From Isotricha intestinalis (lineage: Eukaryota > Ciliophora > Litostomatea > Vestibuliferida > Isotrichidae), in assembly GCA_023807065.1 (NCBI GenBank), contig JAJJLU010000588.1:1-29067 (forward strand): DNA of 29,067 nucleotides, given 5' to 3'. Numbering within the stretch: position 1 is the stretch's first letter; every line of letters starts with the position of its first letter. A program made the position numbers and the translations under genes. Below, one piece after another: positions 8,540-17,619 of this stretch. The notes under the pieces were generated by a model, which was not told the origin of the DNA, did no database searches, and saw only the letters and a program-made list of their open reading frames with translations.

Positions 8540-9715
8540 TTAACTTATATCAGGTTTATAATATTTAATTAACTTTAAAGCAAATTCTTCATTTTTATTC
8601 ATTTGTGCAATTTTTAAAGGCGTATCACCTAAAATATTTTTTTCATTAACATCTGCACCTTTTTTAATTAATAATTCAGCAATTTCCCAAGTATTATATT
8701 TACTGCATAACATTAAAGGACTCAAATCAGCTTTATTTCTAAATTTAATATTGGCTCCTTTTAATATTATTTCTTTAGCACTCTGTATATTTTTATTTTC
8801 TATAGCAATTATTAATGCATTTTCTTTATTTTTATTTTGTAAATTATAATCTGTATCATTTACACAATTTAATAATTCTATTTTATTTAATCTTGCAAGT
8901 ATATGAATTAAATAATCTCCATTTTTTTCATTTAAAACTATTTCATTTTCTCTAAATCCATGTTGAAGAGATGATTTAATATAATTAAAATTATTTGTAT
9001 TTATTGCATCTAACATATTTTTTTCTGATAAATACATTTCTATATGTTTTTCTTTATTTTCAATCTCAATTAAAATATTACATATATTACATTTATATTT
9101 TTTTCTTAAACATTGTAGAGAATGTTCAATATATTCTTCATTTTTTATTTCTTTACCGCAATTTGGACATCTTTGTTTTTTATTTAGTATATTATTATTT
9201 AATGTTTTACCATCATTTTTTTGTATTTCATTATTATTTTTTCTAAATATTATTTTCGGTGTTTCTGGTCTAAAACCAGTTTTTTGATATTCTAAATCTT
9301 TAATTTTATCTAAAAGGGTATCTGAAGTTATACTATAATTTTTTATTAAATCTTGCTTTTCTTTTTCTAATGAAGCTATATATGCTTTCATTTTTAATAT
9401 TTGATAATTTTTATATTGAATTATTTCTTCTTTTGACATATTCAATAAATCTTCATCTGATTTCTCTTCTAATTCTAAATGATTAACATAAATATTTAAA
9501 TCACATTGTTCATTTAATTCTTTTGTTAATTTTTCATCGTTTTCTTTTTCATCATTTAAATTGTCATTATCAATATTATTAATATCATCACTTAAAGAGT
9601 CATTTAGATTCGAATTTAATATTTCTTCATCTTTGACATTATTTTTGGGAAAATCAAAGTCTGTGCTTTTAAATATATCAATTTTAGGTTCTTCTTTCTC
9701 TAATTTTTTTTCCAT
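8540..9715 (-). CDS. Zinc-finger and ankyrin-repeat protein
   Basis: A 391-residue protein in three parts. Residues 1-100 are acidic and disordered. Residues ~95-145 form a coiled coil (SLEKEKQDLIKNY, LLDKIKDLEYQ). Residues 183-224 hold two zinc knuckles, C183-x2-C186-x11-H198-x3-C202 and C209-x2-C212-x11-H224 with no fourth Cys seen in the second, similar to TRAF-type or C2HC fingers. Residues ~232-391 are about five ankyrin-like repeats, the last two being the clearest (SPLMLCSKYNTWEIAELLI, GADVNEKNILGDTPLKIA). Ankyrin arrays mediate protein binding; the partner is unknown. A similar finger-plus-ankyrin order occurs in eukaryotic adaptor proteins, but I cannot give a specific orthologue. 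The ATG at 9715 follows stops upstream in frame and the gene ends with TAA at 8540. It converges with U1-70K. Confidence 0.8.
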   Translation of the reverse strand: MEKKLEKEEPKIDIFKSTDFDFPKNNVKDEEILNSNLNDSLSDDINNIDNDNLNDEKENDEKLTKELNEQCDLNIYVNHLELEEKSDEDLLNMSKEEIIQYKNYQILKMKAYIASLEKEKQDLIKNYSITSDTLLDKIKDLEYQKTGFRPETPKIIFRKNNNEIQKNDGKTLNNNILNKKQRCPNCGKEIKNEEYIEHSLQCLRKKYKCNICNILIEIENKEKHIEMYLSEKNMLDAINTNNFNYIKSSLQHGFRENEIVLNEKNGDYLIHILARLNKIELLNCVNDTDYNLQNKNKENALIIAIENKNIQSAKEIILKGANIKFRNKADLSPLMLCSKYNTWEIAELLIKKGADVNEKNILGDTPLKIAQMNKNEEFALKLIKYYKPDIS

Positions 9716-10460
9716 TTAAATTTTTATTTTATTATATTATTAAATATTTATTTAATATTATAAAAATAATAATTTAAATATAATGAAATAGAACAAATTT
9801 CTTTTTTATAATTAAAATTTTATTAATATTATTTCAATATTTCATTTATATCTTATTTTATATATTCTATTAATGTTTTACTTTTTCATTCATATACTCA
9901 ATACATGTTTATTATAATTTTTTATAAATTCATTTATTTGAATAAATACTTTTATTTGAATTGAAATATAAAATATAAAATATAAAATGATATTCTGAAT
10001 TCTTTTTTACTTTATTAGACATATATAATGTAAAAAAAGTATAAAGCTTTTGAAGTAAAAATTGAAGGTTTATAATGGTAAAATTATTTTTAATAACTTT
10101 TTAAAATATATTTTAATTTTGATAATTTTTTATATCCATTTATTTTAATCCTTTATTTTTAAAGATTATTAAATATTTAATTAAGATAAAATAAGTAATT
10201 CTTTTTTATAATATAAATATAAAAAATATTAATAATTTTTAATTAGATATTATTCTTTAAGAGGAATTAATGATGATCTCTTCAAATTTTAAATTTCCAA
10301 AAAGAAAAAAATTTAACAACTAAATCCTTTTTATGGAAAGCTTATAAAAATAAATAAAAATGAAATTTCTTGATTTATTTTTTAAAATAAAAAATTATAT
10401 TATATTTTTTTTAGAATTTGAAAATATTATTTTTAAAACATATTTTCAATTATTGATAAA
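9716..10460. other. Long divergent intergenic region
   Basis: 745 bp between divergently transcribed genes, the longest gap in the intact part. It is strongly AT-rich and holds a 7-nt tandem repeat (listed separately). A 17-codon ATG-initiated frame starts at 10269 (MMISSNFKFPK...) upstream of the 10461 gene and could be an upstream ORF in its leader. The TGATGA at 10269 resembles a snoRNA C box, but no D box follows. It presumably contains both promoters. Confidence 0.4.
9964..9988. repeat. Short tandem repeat (AAATATA)x3.6
   Basis: Three perfect copies of AAATATA plus AAAT, in the divergent intergenic region. In DNA this AT-rich it may be chance or slippage; a TATA-like role is possible but not shown. 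Confidence 0.6.
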
Positions 10461-11960
10461 ATGAAAAGAAATATGGATAATAGAATTCAATTAAAAAAAT
10501 TTCAAATAAATCAAGAATTAAAGAAACATAAGCGAATAAAACCTGGAATATTAATAACAACTTCAAATTCTTCTTTGAATAATAATAATATAAAAAAAAA
10601 TAGAACATTATCAAAACAAAAAAATTCTCAAAAAATATCAATAAATAATATAAATGTAAATGCAAATAATTTAAATTTAAACACATCTTTTGGTATGAAT
10701 GTAAATTTATGTAAAAGAATAAATACTGTATCAAACTCTCCAAAAAGGACTAATTTGAATATTATTGATAATAGAAATGAAAGTAATAGTAATTTATTTG
10801 ATAAAAATGTTTTAAATGATTTAAGAAATCAATTCTTTGAAATAACAAAGAAAAAAAAACCAAATTTAAACAAATCAAATATTAATATATCAGATAATAG
10901 TTTTATAAGTTTAGGAAACACTCAGAAAGATTTACAATTGATTAATAAAAATAAAAGTCATGAAAAAAAACATTCAAAATCAAAATTAGGGAAAAAAAGT
11001 TTAAATTTATTTGATTCTTTAAAGAATAATTTTTTAAATCAAAATGTCAATAATATTAATAATAAAAATAGAGAAAAATCAAAAGAACAAAAACCAATTA
11101 ATAAAACAGAATATTGTGAAACTGAGAATTTTTCAAGTTTAGAAGAAAATTATTTAAATCAAACAAATACATATGATAAAACCAGAAATTTAAGAATTGA
11201 GACAAATCCAAATACAAATACAAATACGAATACAAATACTAATGAAAGTTTACAAATAAGAGAAATTTTTCTTAAATATCATAATGAAATTAAGGAAAAT
11301 AATAAATTAAAAAGAGAAAATTTTGAATTAATAAAATGGATTAATATTCTTAAAAGTATAATAATAAATCAAAATAATAATTTTATTAAAAAAATTAAAA
11401 TTCGAGAAATATATCATATTAACAGAGAAAAAGCTTTAATCAAAGAGAATAATTCTTTAAAAAAAATTATAATTAATTCTTTTGATGCAATAAAAATATT
11501 TGATAAAATATCATATGAATATGACCAAAAATTAAATAGGAATTATTCTCAAATATTAACTGAAAATGAATGTTTAAGAAAAATATTTTTAAATAATAAT
11601 TTAAATGTTTCAGAAAAAGAGAATAAAAATAATCAAAGAAGAATAAATCATTTTTCAAAAATTAACCATTATCATAATAATAATAGAAGTATAACAAAAG
11701 TAAAAGTAGATAAAAAAGAAGAAAATCAAGAAAAAACAAAATTAAATTATAAAAATACAATAACTCAATTTAGTAATAGTAATATATATTTAAATCAAAC
11801 AATGAAAAAAGAAATGATTAATAATATAAATTTCCAAAATTTCAAAAATAAAAAAAACCAAAATTCAAATTCAACATCAAATATAATTTCTCAAATAAAA
11901 CCTTGTGAAAATCAAAATAAAATATTTCATCGTTTACCGAAAATAAAATACAAAAAATAG
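10461..11960 (+). CDS. Asn-rich coiled-coil protein of unknown function
   Basis: A 499-residue protein that I do not recognise. The first ~250 residues are low-complexity, Asn/Lys/Ser-rich and basic. An Asn-Thr dipeptide run encoded by a 6-nt microsatellite at 11211-11243 separates this from the only structured part, residues about 263-390. There, leucine/isoleucine heptads (IREIFLKYHNEIKENNKLKREN, abbreviated) indicate a coiled coil of about 120 residues with conserved-looking blocks such as ENNSLKKIIINSFDAIKIFDK. The last 110 residues are again basic and disordered. No signal peptide, membrane segment or enzyme motif is seen. The gene ends in TAG, which helps show that TAG is a stop in this genome. 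It lies 133 bp upstream of the TRIM-Kelch gene in the same direction. A cytoskeletal or basal-body role would be guesswork. Confidence 0.7.
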   Translation: MKRNMDNRIQLKKFQINQELKKHKRIKPGILITTSNSSLNNNNIKKNRTLSKQKNSQKISINNINVNANNLNLNTSFGMNVNLCKRINTVSNSPKRTNLNIIDNRNESNSNLFDKNVLNDLRNQFFEITKKKKPNLNKSNINISDNSFISLGNTQKDLQLINKNKSHEKKHSKSKLGKKSLNLFDSLKNNFLNQNVNNINNKNREKSKEQKPINKTEYCETENFSSLEENYLNQTNTYDKTRNLRIETNPNTNTNTNTNTNESLQIREIFLKYHNEIKENNKLKRENFELIKWINILKSIIINQNNNFIKKIKIREIYHINREKALIKENNSLKKIIINSFDAIKIFDKISYEYDQKLNRNYSQILTENECLRKIFLNNNLNVSEKENKNNQRRINHFSKINHYHNNNRSITKVKVDKKEENQEKTKLNYKNTITQFSNSNIYLNQTMKKEMINNINFQNFKNKKNQNSNSTSNIISQIKPCENQNKIFHRLPKIKYKK

Positions 11961-12093
11961 TATAAAATAAATTAAAAAAAATGATATAAAAGTATATTTA
12001 ATATAAAACATATATAATTAATTGTAAATAATAGTATTTATAAAAAATAAAAAACTCATCAGCAAAAAAAAAATTAAAAAAATATATAAATAA

Positions 12094-14631
12094 ATGTCAG
12101 AAGGTCCAATTTGTGACAATTGTAAAAATCCTTTTGATGAAAATGAACACATTCCAATGACATTACCATGTTCTCATCCATTATGTTCAAGTTGTATTAA
12201 AAAAATAAAACCAAATGAAAAAATATTTTGTCAACAATGTGGTTTAGATTTATCAACAGTAAATTTAAAAGAATTAAAACCTCATCAAATGATATTAAGT
12301 TTAATTCACAGTCAATCAAATCAAAGTGAAAGTATATATAATAGTCAAGAAGAAGGAGAAAATGAATATACTAATGAAGAAGGAACTGAAGAAACAACAA
12401 TAAATAATACAATTAAGAATAATCAAATTGAATATTGTAATAAACATAAAGAAAAAGAAATTGAATTTTTTTGTCAAACTTGTACAACTGCAGTATGCTC
12501 AAAGTGTATTTTTGAAACTCATAATGGACATCATTTAACTTTATTAGAAGATATGAGTACTATTATTAAAAATAATGTAGAAGATTTTGGAAAAATTTTA
12601 AAAAATTTAGAAAAAGTTAATGAAGATAATCAAACTAATGCTGAAAATAAAATGGATGATGTTGAAAAACAAAAATTAAATCAAATTCAAATGGTTACTA
12701 AATCTTTTGAAGAAATTATTAAAAAAATAGATGAAAAAAAAAATAGTATTATTGAAGAATATAATAATAAATATTTTCATGAAATTAAAAGATTTAAAAA
12801 AATACAAACTTGTTTACAAAGTGATCAAAGTCAAATTGAAAGAATTGCACATATTAATGATGAATTAACTAAAAATTTTGAAAGATTTTCAGATGCTAAA
12901 ATATTAAAAAAAATAGAAGAATTTACTTCTTTTTTACATAAAAGCGCAATGGATATTAAAAGATTATATAAAACTGAAATTTCTTTAAAAGCTGAATTAA
13001 CTATTGATCCTTCAATGAAACCTACTCCAATTAATACTTCAGATTTACTTCATTTATTAGAAAAAATTGACCCTAAAAATATTTGTTATCCTTTTGAAGA
13101 ATCTTTAGATGAAACTGATACTTCTAATAGTAAAAGAGGAATGAAAAAAAAAAATGAAAAAATCAAAGATTTTAATTATGAATTTGATAATGAAATTAAT
13201 AATTATATTAAAAGAGTTCAACCTCAAATTTTTTCAAGTAGTAATTCATCTTTCAGTTCAAGTGAAAATTATTCAAGTGAAAATAGTGATATGAGATATA
13301 AAATTCCTAAAGGAAAAAATAAAAAAATGAAATTAAAAGATTTTAATTCAATGAAAAATAGAAATAATAATAATTTAAATAGTAGTATTCAATTACATCA
13401 TCATAGAAATTCTTCAGCTATTTATAGGAATAATAATTTAGATTTAAGACATCAATACACTCAAAATGGGAATTATCCAAATATAAATAATATGAATAAT
13501 TTAAATAATGATACAATTAATAATAACATTTATAATGGAGGAAATTTTACAAAAAATAGTTTAATAGACTCAAGAAATAAATTCAAAATGAAACATAGAA
13601 TTCCAAGTGCAGGAAGTGGAAATAATTCAAGATCAAATTCAATAGTATCTCTTCCTAAAATAAATTCTTCTTATAATAATAATAATAATAATGATATATC
13701 AATATATTTTTTTGGAGAAGCTGATTATTGTATGAGATATTTAATAAATGATTCTAAATGGGAAATTATATATTATTCAAATGAAAAATCTCGTTTATTA
13801 GGTTCTTTAAGATATACTTCAATTTGTACTGTCCCTGGTCAAAAAATGATTATATCAGGAGGATGTAAAAGTTTTAATGATGAACCTTCAAATACTATAT
13901 TTGAAATAAATTGTAATAATATAAATGATGTAAATACTCTTCAACCAATGATATCTAAAAGATATGGTCATTGTATTATATATTTAAATAATTATATTTA
14001 TTCAATTGGAGGATATGATCATATTGATAGAAAGGAAGAAAGCATGTTAAGTACTTTAAAAAATTGTGAAAAATTTGATGTGAAAAAAAATAAATGGGAA
14101 TTAATATCCAATTTAAATCATCCAAGAGCATTTTTTGGTTGTATAATATATAAAAAAAATATATTTGTTTTTGGAGGAATGTACAATGATCAATTATTAT
14201 CATCCATAGAAAAATATGATACATATACAAATGTATGGACAACATATCCAATAAAATTACCAGAAAAATTAGCAAAAATGGGAATAATAAATTATAATGA
14301 TATTATATTTATAATAGGAGGTATTAATGAAAATTATAAAACAACAAATACTGTTTATCAAGGTAAATTTGATTATAAAAATGACAATAATATTTGGTAT
14401 AAAGGAAATGAAATGATTTGTCCAAGAGCTACTAGTAATTCTGCTTTTTATTGGGACAAAAGTATTTATGTTTTTGGAGGAAGTGTTGAAGGTGTTTGTG
14501 AAAGATATGATTTTGCTACTAAAAAATGGAATATGTTTGATAGTTATTTTACTGTTATTAAAAAGAATAATTTAGATAATATCATTAAAAATTTCAGTTG
14601 TGCTTTTAATTACTTTGTCATTCCTAATTAA
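12094..14631 (+). CDS. RING / B-box / coiled-coil / Kelch protein (TRIM-like putative E3 ubiquitin ligase)
   Basis: An 845-residue multidomain protein. The RING finger has the full C3HC4 set: C7, C10, C26, H28, C31, C34, C46, C49. A type-2 B-box follows: C115, H118, C127, C130, C135, C138, H143, H146/H147. A coiled coil of about 130 residues (158-300) completes a tripartite (TRIM/RBCC) module. Residues ~345-530 are an Asn/Ser-rich linker. From ~534 to the end there are about five Kelch repeats, recognised by GG doublets followed by Tyr and Trp (ISGGCKSF, IYSIGGYDHIDRK, FVFGGMYNDQ, IIGGINENY, YVFGGSVEG with W at KWEL, VWTTY, KWNMF), forming a six-bladed-type propeller. RING proteins transfer ubiquitin from an E2, and the propeller probably selects the substrate; both are inferred from the family. 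The ATG at 12094 places the RING at the extreme N terminus, as usual for TRIMs. Confidence 0.88.
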   Translation: MSEGPICDNCKNPFDENEHIPMTLPCSHPLCSSCIKKIKPNEKIFCQQCGLDLSTVNLKELKPHQMILSLIHSQSNQSESIYNSQEEGENEYTNEEGTEETTINNTIKNNQIEYCNKHKEKEIEFFCQTCTTAVCSKCIFETHNGHHLTLLEDMSTIIKNNVEDFGKILKNLEKVNEDNQTNAENKMDDVEKQKLNQIQMVTKSFEEIIKKIDEKKNSIIEEYNNKYFHEIKRFKKIQTCLQSDQSQIERIAHINDELTKNFERFSDAKILKKIEEFTSFLHKSAMDIKRLYKTEISLKAELTIDPSMKPTPINTSDLLHLLEKIDPKNICYPFEESLDETDTSNSKRGMKKKNEKIKDFNYEFDNEINNYIKRVQPQIFSSSNSSFSSSENYSSENSDMRYKIPKGKNKKMKLKDFNSMKNRNNNNLNSSIQLHHHRNSSAIYRNNNLDLRHQYTQNGNYPNINNMNNLNNDTINNNIYNGGNFTKNSLIDSRNKFKMKHRIPSAGSGNNSRSNSIVSLPKINSSYNNNNNNDISIYFFGEADYCMRYLINDSKWEIIYYSNEKSRLLGSLRYTSICTVPGQKMIISGGCKSFNDEPSNTIFEINCNNINDVNTLQPMISKRYGHCIIYLNNYIYSIGGYDHIDRKEESMLSTLKNCEKFDVKKNKWELISNLNHPRAFFGCIIYKKNIFVFGGMYNDQLLSSIEKYDTYTNVWTTYPIKLPEKLAKMGIINYNDIIFIIGGINENYKTTNTVYQGKFDYKNDNNIWYKGNEMICPRATSNSAFYWDKSIYVFGGSVEGVCERYDFATKKWNMFDSYFTVIKKNNLDNIIKNFSCAFNYFVIPN

Positions 14632-14922
14632 GTTTCTTATGTTGCTTTTTTCATTTTTATATAATTTTATTTTTGTATAGGGTTTTTTGGTCTTTTAATA
14701 TAATATATAATGCTATAACACTATTTATTGGATTATATATTTTTTATATTTAATACTTTTAAGCAATTATTTTTATATTTTCTAACACATTTATTTATAT
14801 TATAAAATATTTATAGAAAATGTATTATAAAAGAGATGACATAATTATTTTTAAAGAGAATTACAATTTTAAAAAAATAATTAATTAAAATAAAAGAAAA
14901 GTTTAATTAATTTAAAACAAAA

Positions 14923-17508
14923 ATGCAATCAACGTTTTGTTTTCATTCCAGATCAGGAAGTAGTATAGTAGAATCAGATTTTAAAATTCCAAATAGTTAC
15001 ATAAATTTATATAATTCAATTCATTTTTTTAAAATTGGATTTCCATATGGAGAAAAAGTTCCTAGATCACAAATTGCAAGTTGTGTAAGTGAAAGTATAA
15101 AAATTTCAATTGATGGAATTATAATAAGGAAAAGAGATTTAGTTAAAATAATGAAATTAATAAAATTAACTAATATTGAATTATTAAATTATGTCCTTGT
15201 TATTATTGATTATTATGAATTAGCTAATAAATATTATTTTAAAACAAGAAAATCAAATTTATATTCTAATTTAAATGATGGTAAATTAAATAGAATTTCA
15301 ATTGGGAATTTTAATAAAATTTTAAATAATGTTAATTTAGCTTTAGAAAATTTTGATGATATAGAAAAAGAAATGAAAGAAAAAAAAAATTTATATGAAA
15401 ATAATATAAATAAAGATGAAGAAAATTCCGTTATTACAAGTCATTTAAGATCAAGACCTAATATTTCAATTAATATTGAAGTAGAAACAAATTCAAAAAA
15501 TTTATCTCCTCAAATAAAAAAAGATAAAGAAAAAGATTTAAGTTTTTCAGAGATTTCAACATCAATTGAAAAAGAAAAAAATTCTCCTATTTCAAAATTA
15601 AAAACCACTCCAAAGGAAAAAGAAAAATTATTTTATAATTCATTTAATGATAAAAATAAACATTCAAATACAAAAAATAATATTTCATTACCAACAATGA
15701 TATTAGTAAATACTCCTGATAAACAATTACAATTAATTCCTGAAAGTATTATCTATGAAATTTTAGATGATAATCATCATAGAAGAATAAGTAGTTTAGA
15801 ATATTATGATCCAATTAAAAAAGGAAAATTTACTCTTAAAGAAGATAATGAAATTTTTTATCCTTCTTATAATAAAAAAAATGAATTAAATAAAGTAATT
15901 ATATTAAATAATATTAAAGGAGATAAAATAGCAATTAAAAAAGTTTTTTTAAAGAGTTTTATTTATAAAGCTTTACATAAACAAAATTTACCTGATAATA
16001 TTAAATTATTTGATATTTATAATAAAGAACAAATGATATCAAAAAATGAATTAAAAAAATTAGTTTCTCAAAGTAGATTAGCTGAATGCTTAAATAATGA
16101 GGATGAAATTTTAACTTTATATGATTTAGAAGGTAATTGTTATAAAATAATTAAAAAAAGTTTACAAGAAATTTATGATAAATTTATTAATGATGAAAAC
16201 TTTAAATTAACAAATCAAATGAAAGTTTTAGATGAGAATGGTGATTCTGTTTTGATTAATCCTTTTAATTTAAGAAATTATAATATTTTGGATGAAATAA
16301 AAAAAAATAAATATATTCATCCTTATATTACAGTAGATGAGAACAATTCATTTTTTGAAATTACTAATATTAAAGAAAATAAAAAATGTATTTATTCTAG
16401 AAAAAAAATAATTTCAATGATTAATTCTAAAAATTTAACTTTATTTGATATAAATGAAATAAAATTAGTTTTACATCCTAATAATTCATATAATGAATTA
16501 TTTAAAATTAAATTGCCAAATGATAAAAATATGCATTTTATAAAAAAAAGTTATTTTGAGAATGTAATCTATAATTTAATAAATAATTTAAAAATATATG
16601 AAAATATTCTTATAGAAAAAAATAATAATTTAAAAGTAATAGATTATAAAGGTGAAGAAATAATATTAAATATAAAAAATATATTATTAAATAATTATAC
16701 AATTAATAGTTCTCCATATATAAAAAATGATATTCTAAATATAGATAATATAACTTATTATCACAATGATGATAATCAAATTTTACATAAAACTGAAATT
16801 AATGAAATAAATTTCCCAGAAATAAATTTACCTGGAATTGAATTAATAGAATTAATAAATGTTATAGATTTGGAAGGTAAAAATTGTTTTATAAGAAAAC
16901 CTTTTTTAAGAAATATATTATATAATAATCCTAACATATTATATTCTGATATTGATGTAATTGACCCTGTCAATGATATAAAACATAAAATAAATTTAAA
17001 TTCTATTATTTCAAAATTTGATATTGATGAAAGTAATTTGGATAATATTGTTATTCCAAAATATAAAATTTTTTTATTTATTAAAGATAGAAAAGGAAAA
17101 GAGCATATTATTAATAAAGAAATGATATATGATGTTAATAAAATGATTAAAAAAAATATAGAAGAAAAAAAGGATATTGATTATATATTTGTTGATGATA
17201 ATGATATAATTTTTAAACCAATAATTGAAGAAAATAAAATAAAAGTAAATTCAAATAGAGAATGGGTTAAAATCAAAGATATTAATAATAAAGAAGTATT
17301 TATTTATATAAAAATTATTAAGCATATATTAAATGGGGATTATGATAATAAATTAAAAGAAAATATATTAAATGTAATTGATTCTTATGGACAAAAACAA
17401 AACATTAATATAAATATTGTAAAAAAAGAATTAAAAGAAGAAAATATAAATAAAGGTAAAATATTAATTATCCCTGAAAAAATATTTTCTCCAATAACAG
17501 AAAAATAA
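14923..17508 (+). CDS. Large protein of ~37-residue tandem repeats, function unknown
   Basis: An 861-residue protein with no family I recognise. Residues ~20-110 look globular (SQIASCVSESIKISIDGIII, then a helical segment ending ELANKYYF). Residues ~130-255 are charged linker. From ~258 to the C terminus the protein is a series of degenerate units of about 35-40 residues, with the core pattern hhhhhD-x2-G-x4-hI-x-K/P-x2-h-x3-h. Examples are LTLYDLEGNCYKIIKKSL, LKVIDYKGEEIILNIKN, INVIDLEGKNCFIRKPFL, FLFIKDRKGKEHIINKEM and LNVIDSYGQKQNININIV. I count roughly 14 to 16 units. Each would make a beta hairpin followed by a helix. No membrane segment, signal peptide or catalytic motif is visible. It lies 291 bp after the TRIM-Kelch gene and 111 bp before the WD40 gene, all in one direction. 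A scaffold or surface-coat role fits such repeats but is not shown. Confidence 0.75.
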   Translation: MQSTFCFHSRSGSSIVESDFKIPNSYINLYNSIHFFKIGFPYGEKVPRSQIASCVSESIKISIDGIIIRKRDLVKIMKLIKLTNIELLNYVLVIIDYYELANKYYFKTRKSNLYSNLNDGKLNRISIGNFNKILNNVNLALENFDDIEKEMKEKKNLYENNINKDEENSVITSHLRSRPNISINIEVETNSKNLSPQIKKDKEKDLSFSEISTSIEKEKNSPISKLKTTPKEKEKLFYNSFNDKNKHSNTKNNISLPTMILVNTPDKQLQLIPESIIYEILDDNHHRRISSLEYYDPIKKGKFTLKEDNEIFYPSYNKKNELNKVIILNNIKGDKIAIKKVFLKSFIYKALHKQNLPDNIKLFDIYNKEQMISKNELKKLVSQSRLAECLNNEDEILTLYDLEGNCYKIIKKSLQEIYDKFINDENFKLTNQMKVLDENGDSVLINPFNLRNYNILDEIKKNKYIHPYITVDENNSFFEITNIKENKKCIYSRKKIISMINSKNLTLFDINEIKLVLHPNNSYNELFKIKLPNDKNMHFIKKSYFENVIYNLINNLKIYENILIEKNNNLKVIDYKGEEIILNIKNILLNNYTINSSPYIKNDILNIDNITYYHNDDNQILHKTEINEINFPEINLPGIELIELINVIDLEGKNCFIRKPFLRNILYNNPNILYSDIDVIDPVNDIKHKINLNSIISKFDIDESNLDNIVIPKYKIFLFIKDRKGKEHIINKEMIYDVNKMIKKNIEEKKDIDYIFVDDNDIIFKPIIEENKIKVNSNREWVKIKDINNKEVFIYIKIIKHILNGDYDNKLKENILNVIDSYGQKQNININIVKKELKEENINKGKILIIPEKIFSPITEK

Positions 17509-17619
17509 AAATTTCTTTGAATGAAACACATAAAAATAAAAATAAAATAATATATATATAAATTATACTTTATAGAATTTATAAATAAAAAAATAACTTT
17601 TAAAAAACTTTAAAAAAAT

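Noticed and set aside
8995..9246. Plus-strand frame of 83 codons opposite the ankyrin gene.
   Set aside because: Tyr/Phe/Leu-rich antisense shadow of the real zinc-finger coding region on the other strand.
10250..10330. Possible C/D-box snoRNA around TGATGA at 10269, with an AGAG/CTCT pairing.
   Set aside because: No CTGA D box follows within a sensible distance and the terminal stem is too short.
10450..10743. Minus-strand frame of 97 codons opposite the start of the 499-residue gene.
   Set aside because: Hydrophobic low-complexity antisense shadow of an Asn/Lys-rich coding sequence.
13976..14275. Minus-strand frame of 99 codons inside the Kelch region.
   Set aside because: Shadow of the Kelch repeats; no independent motif.
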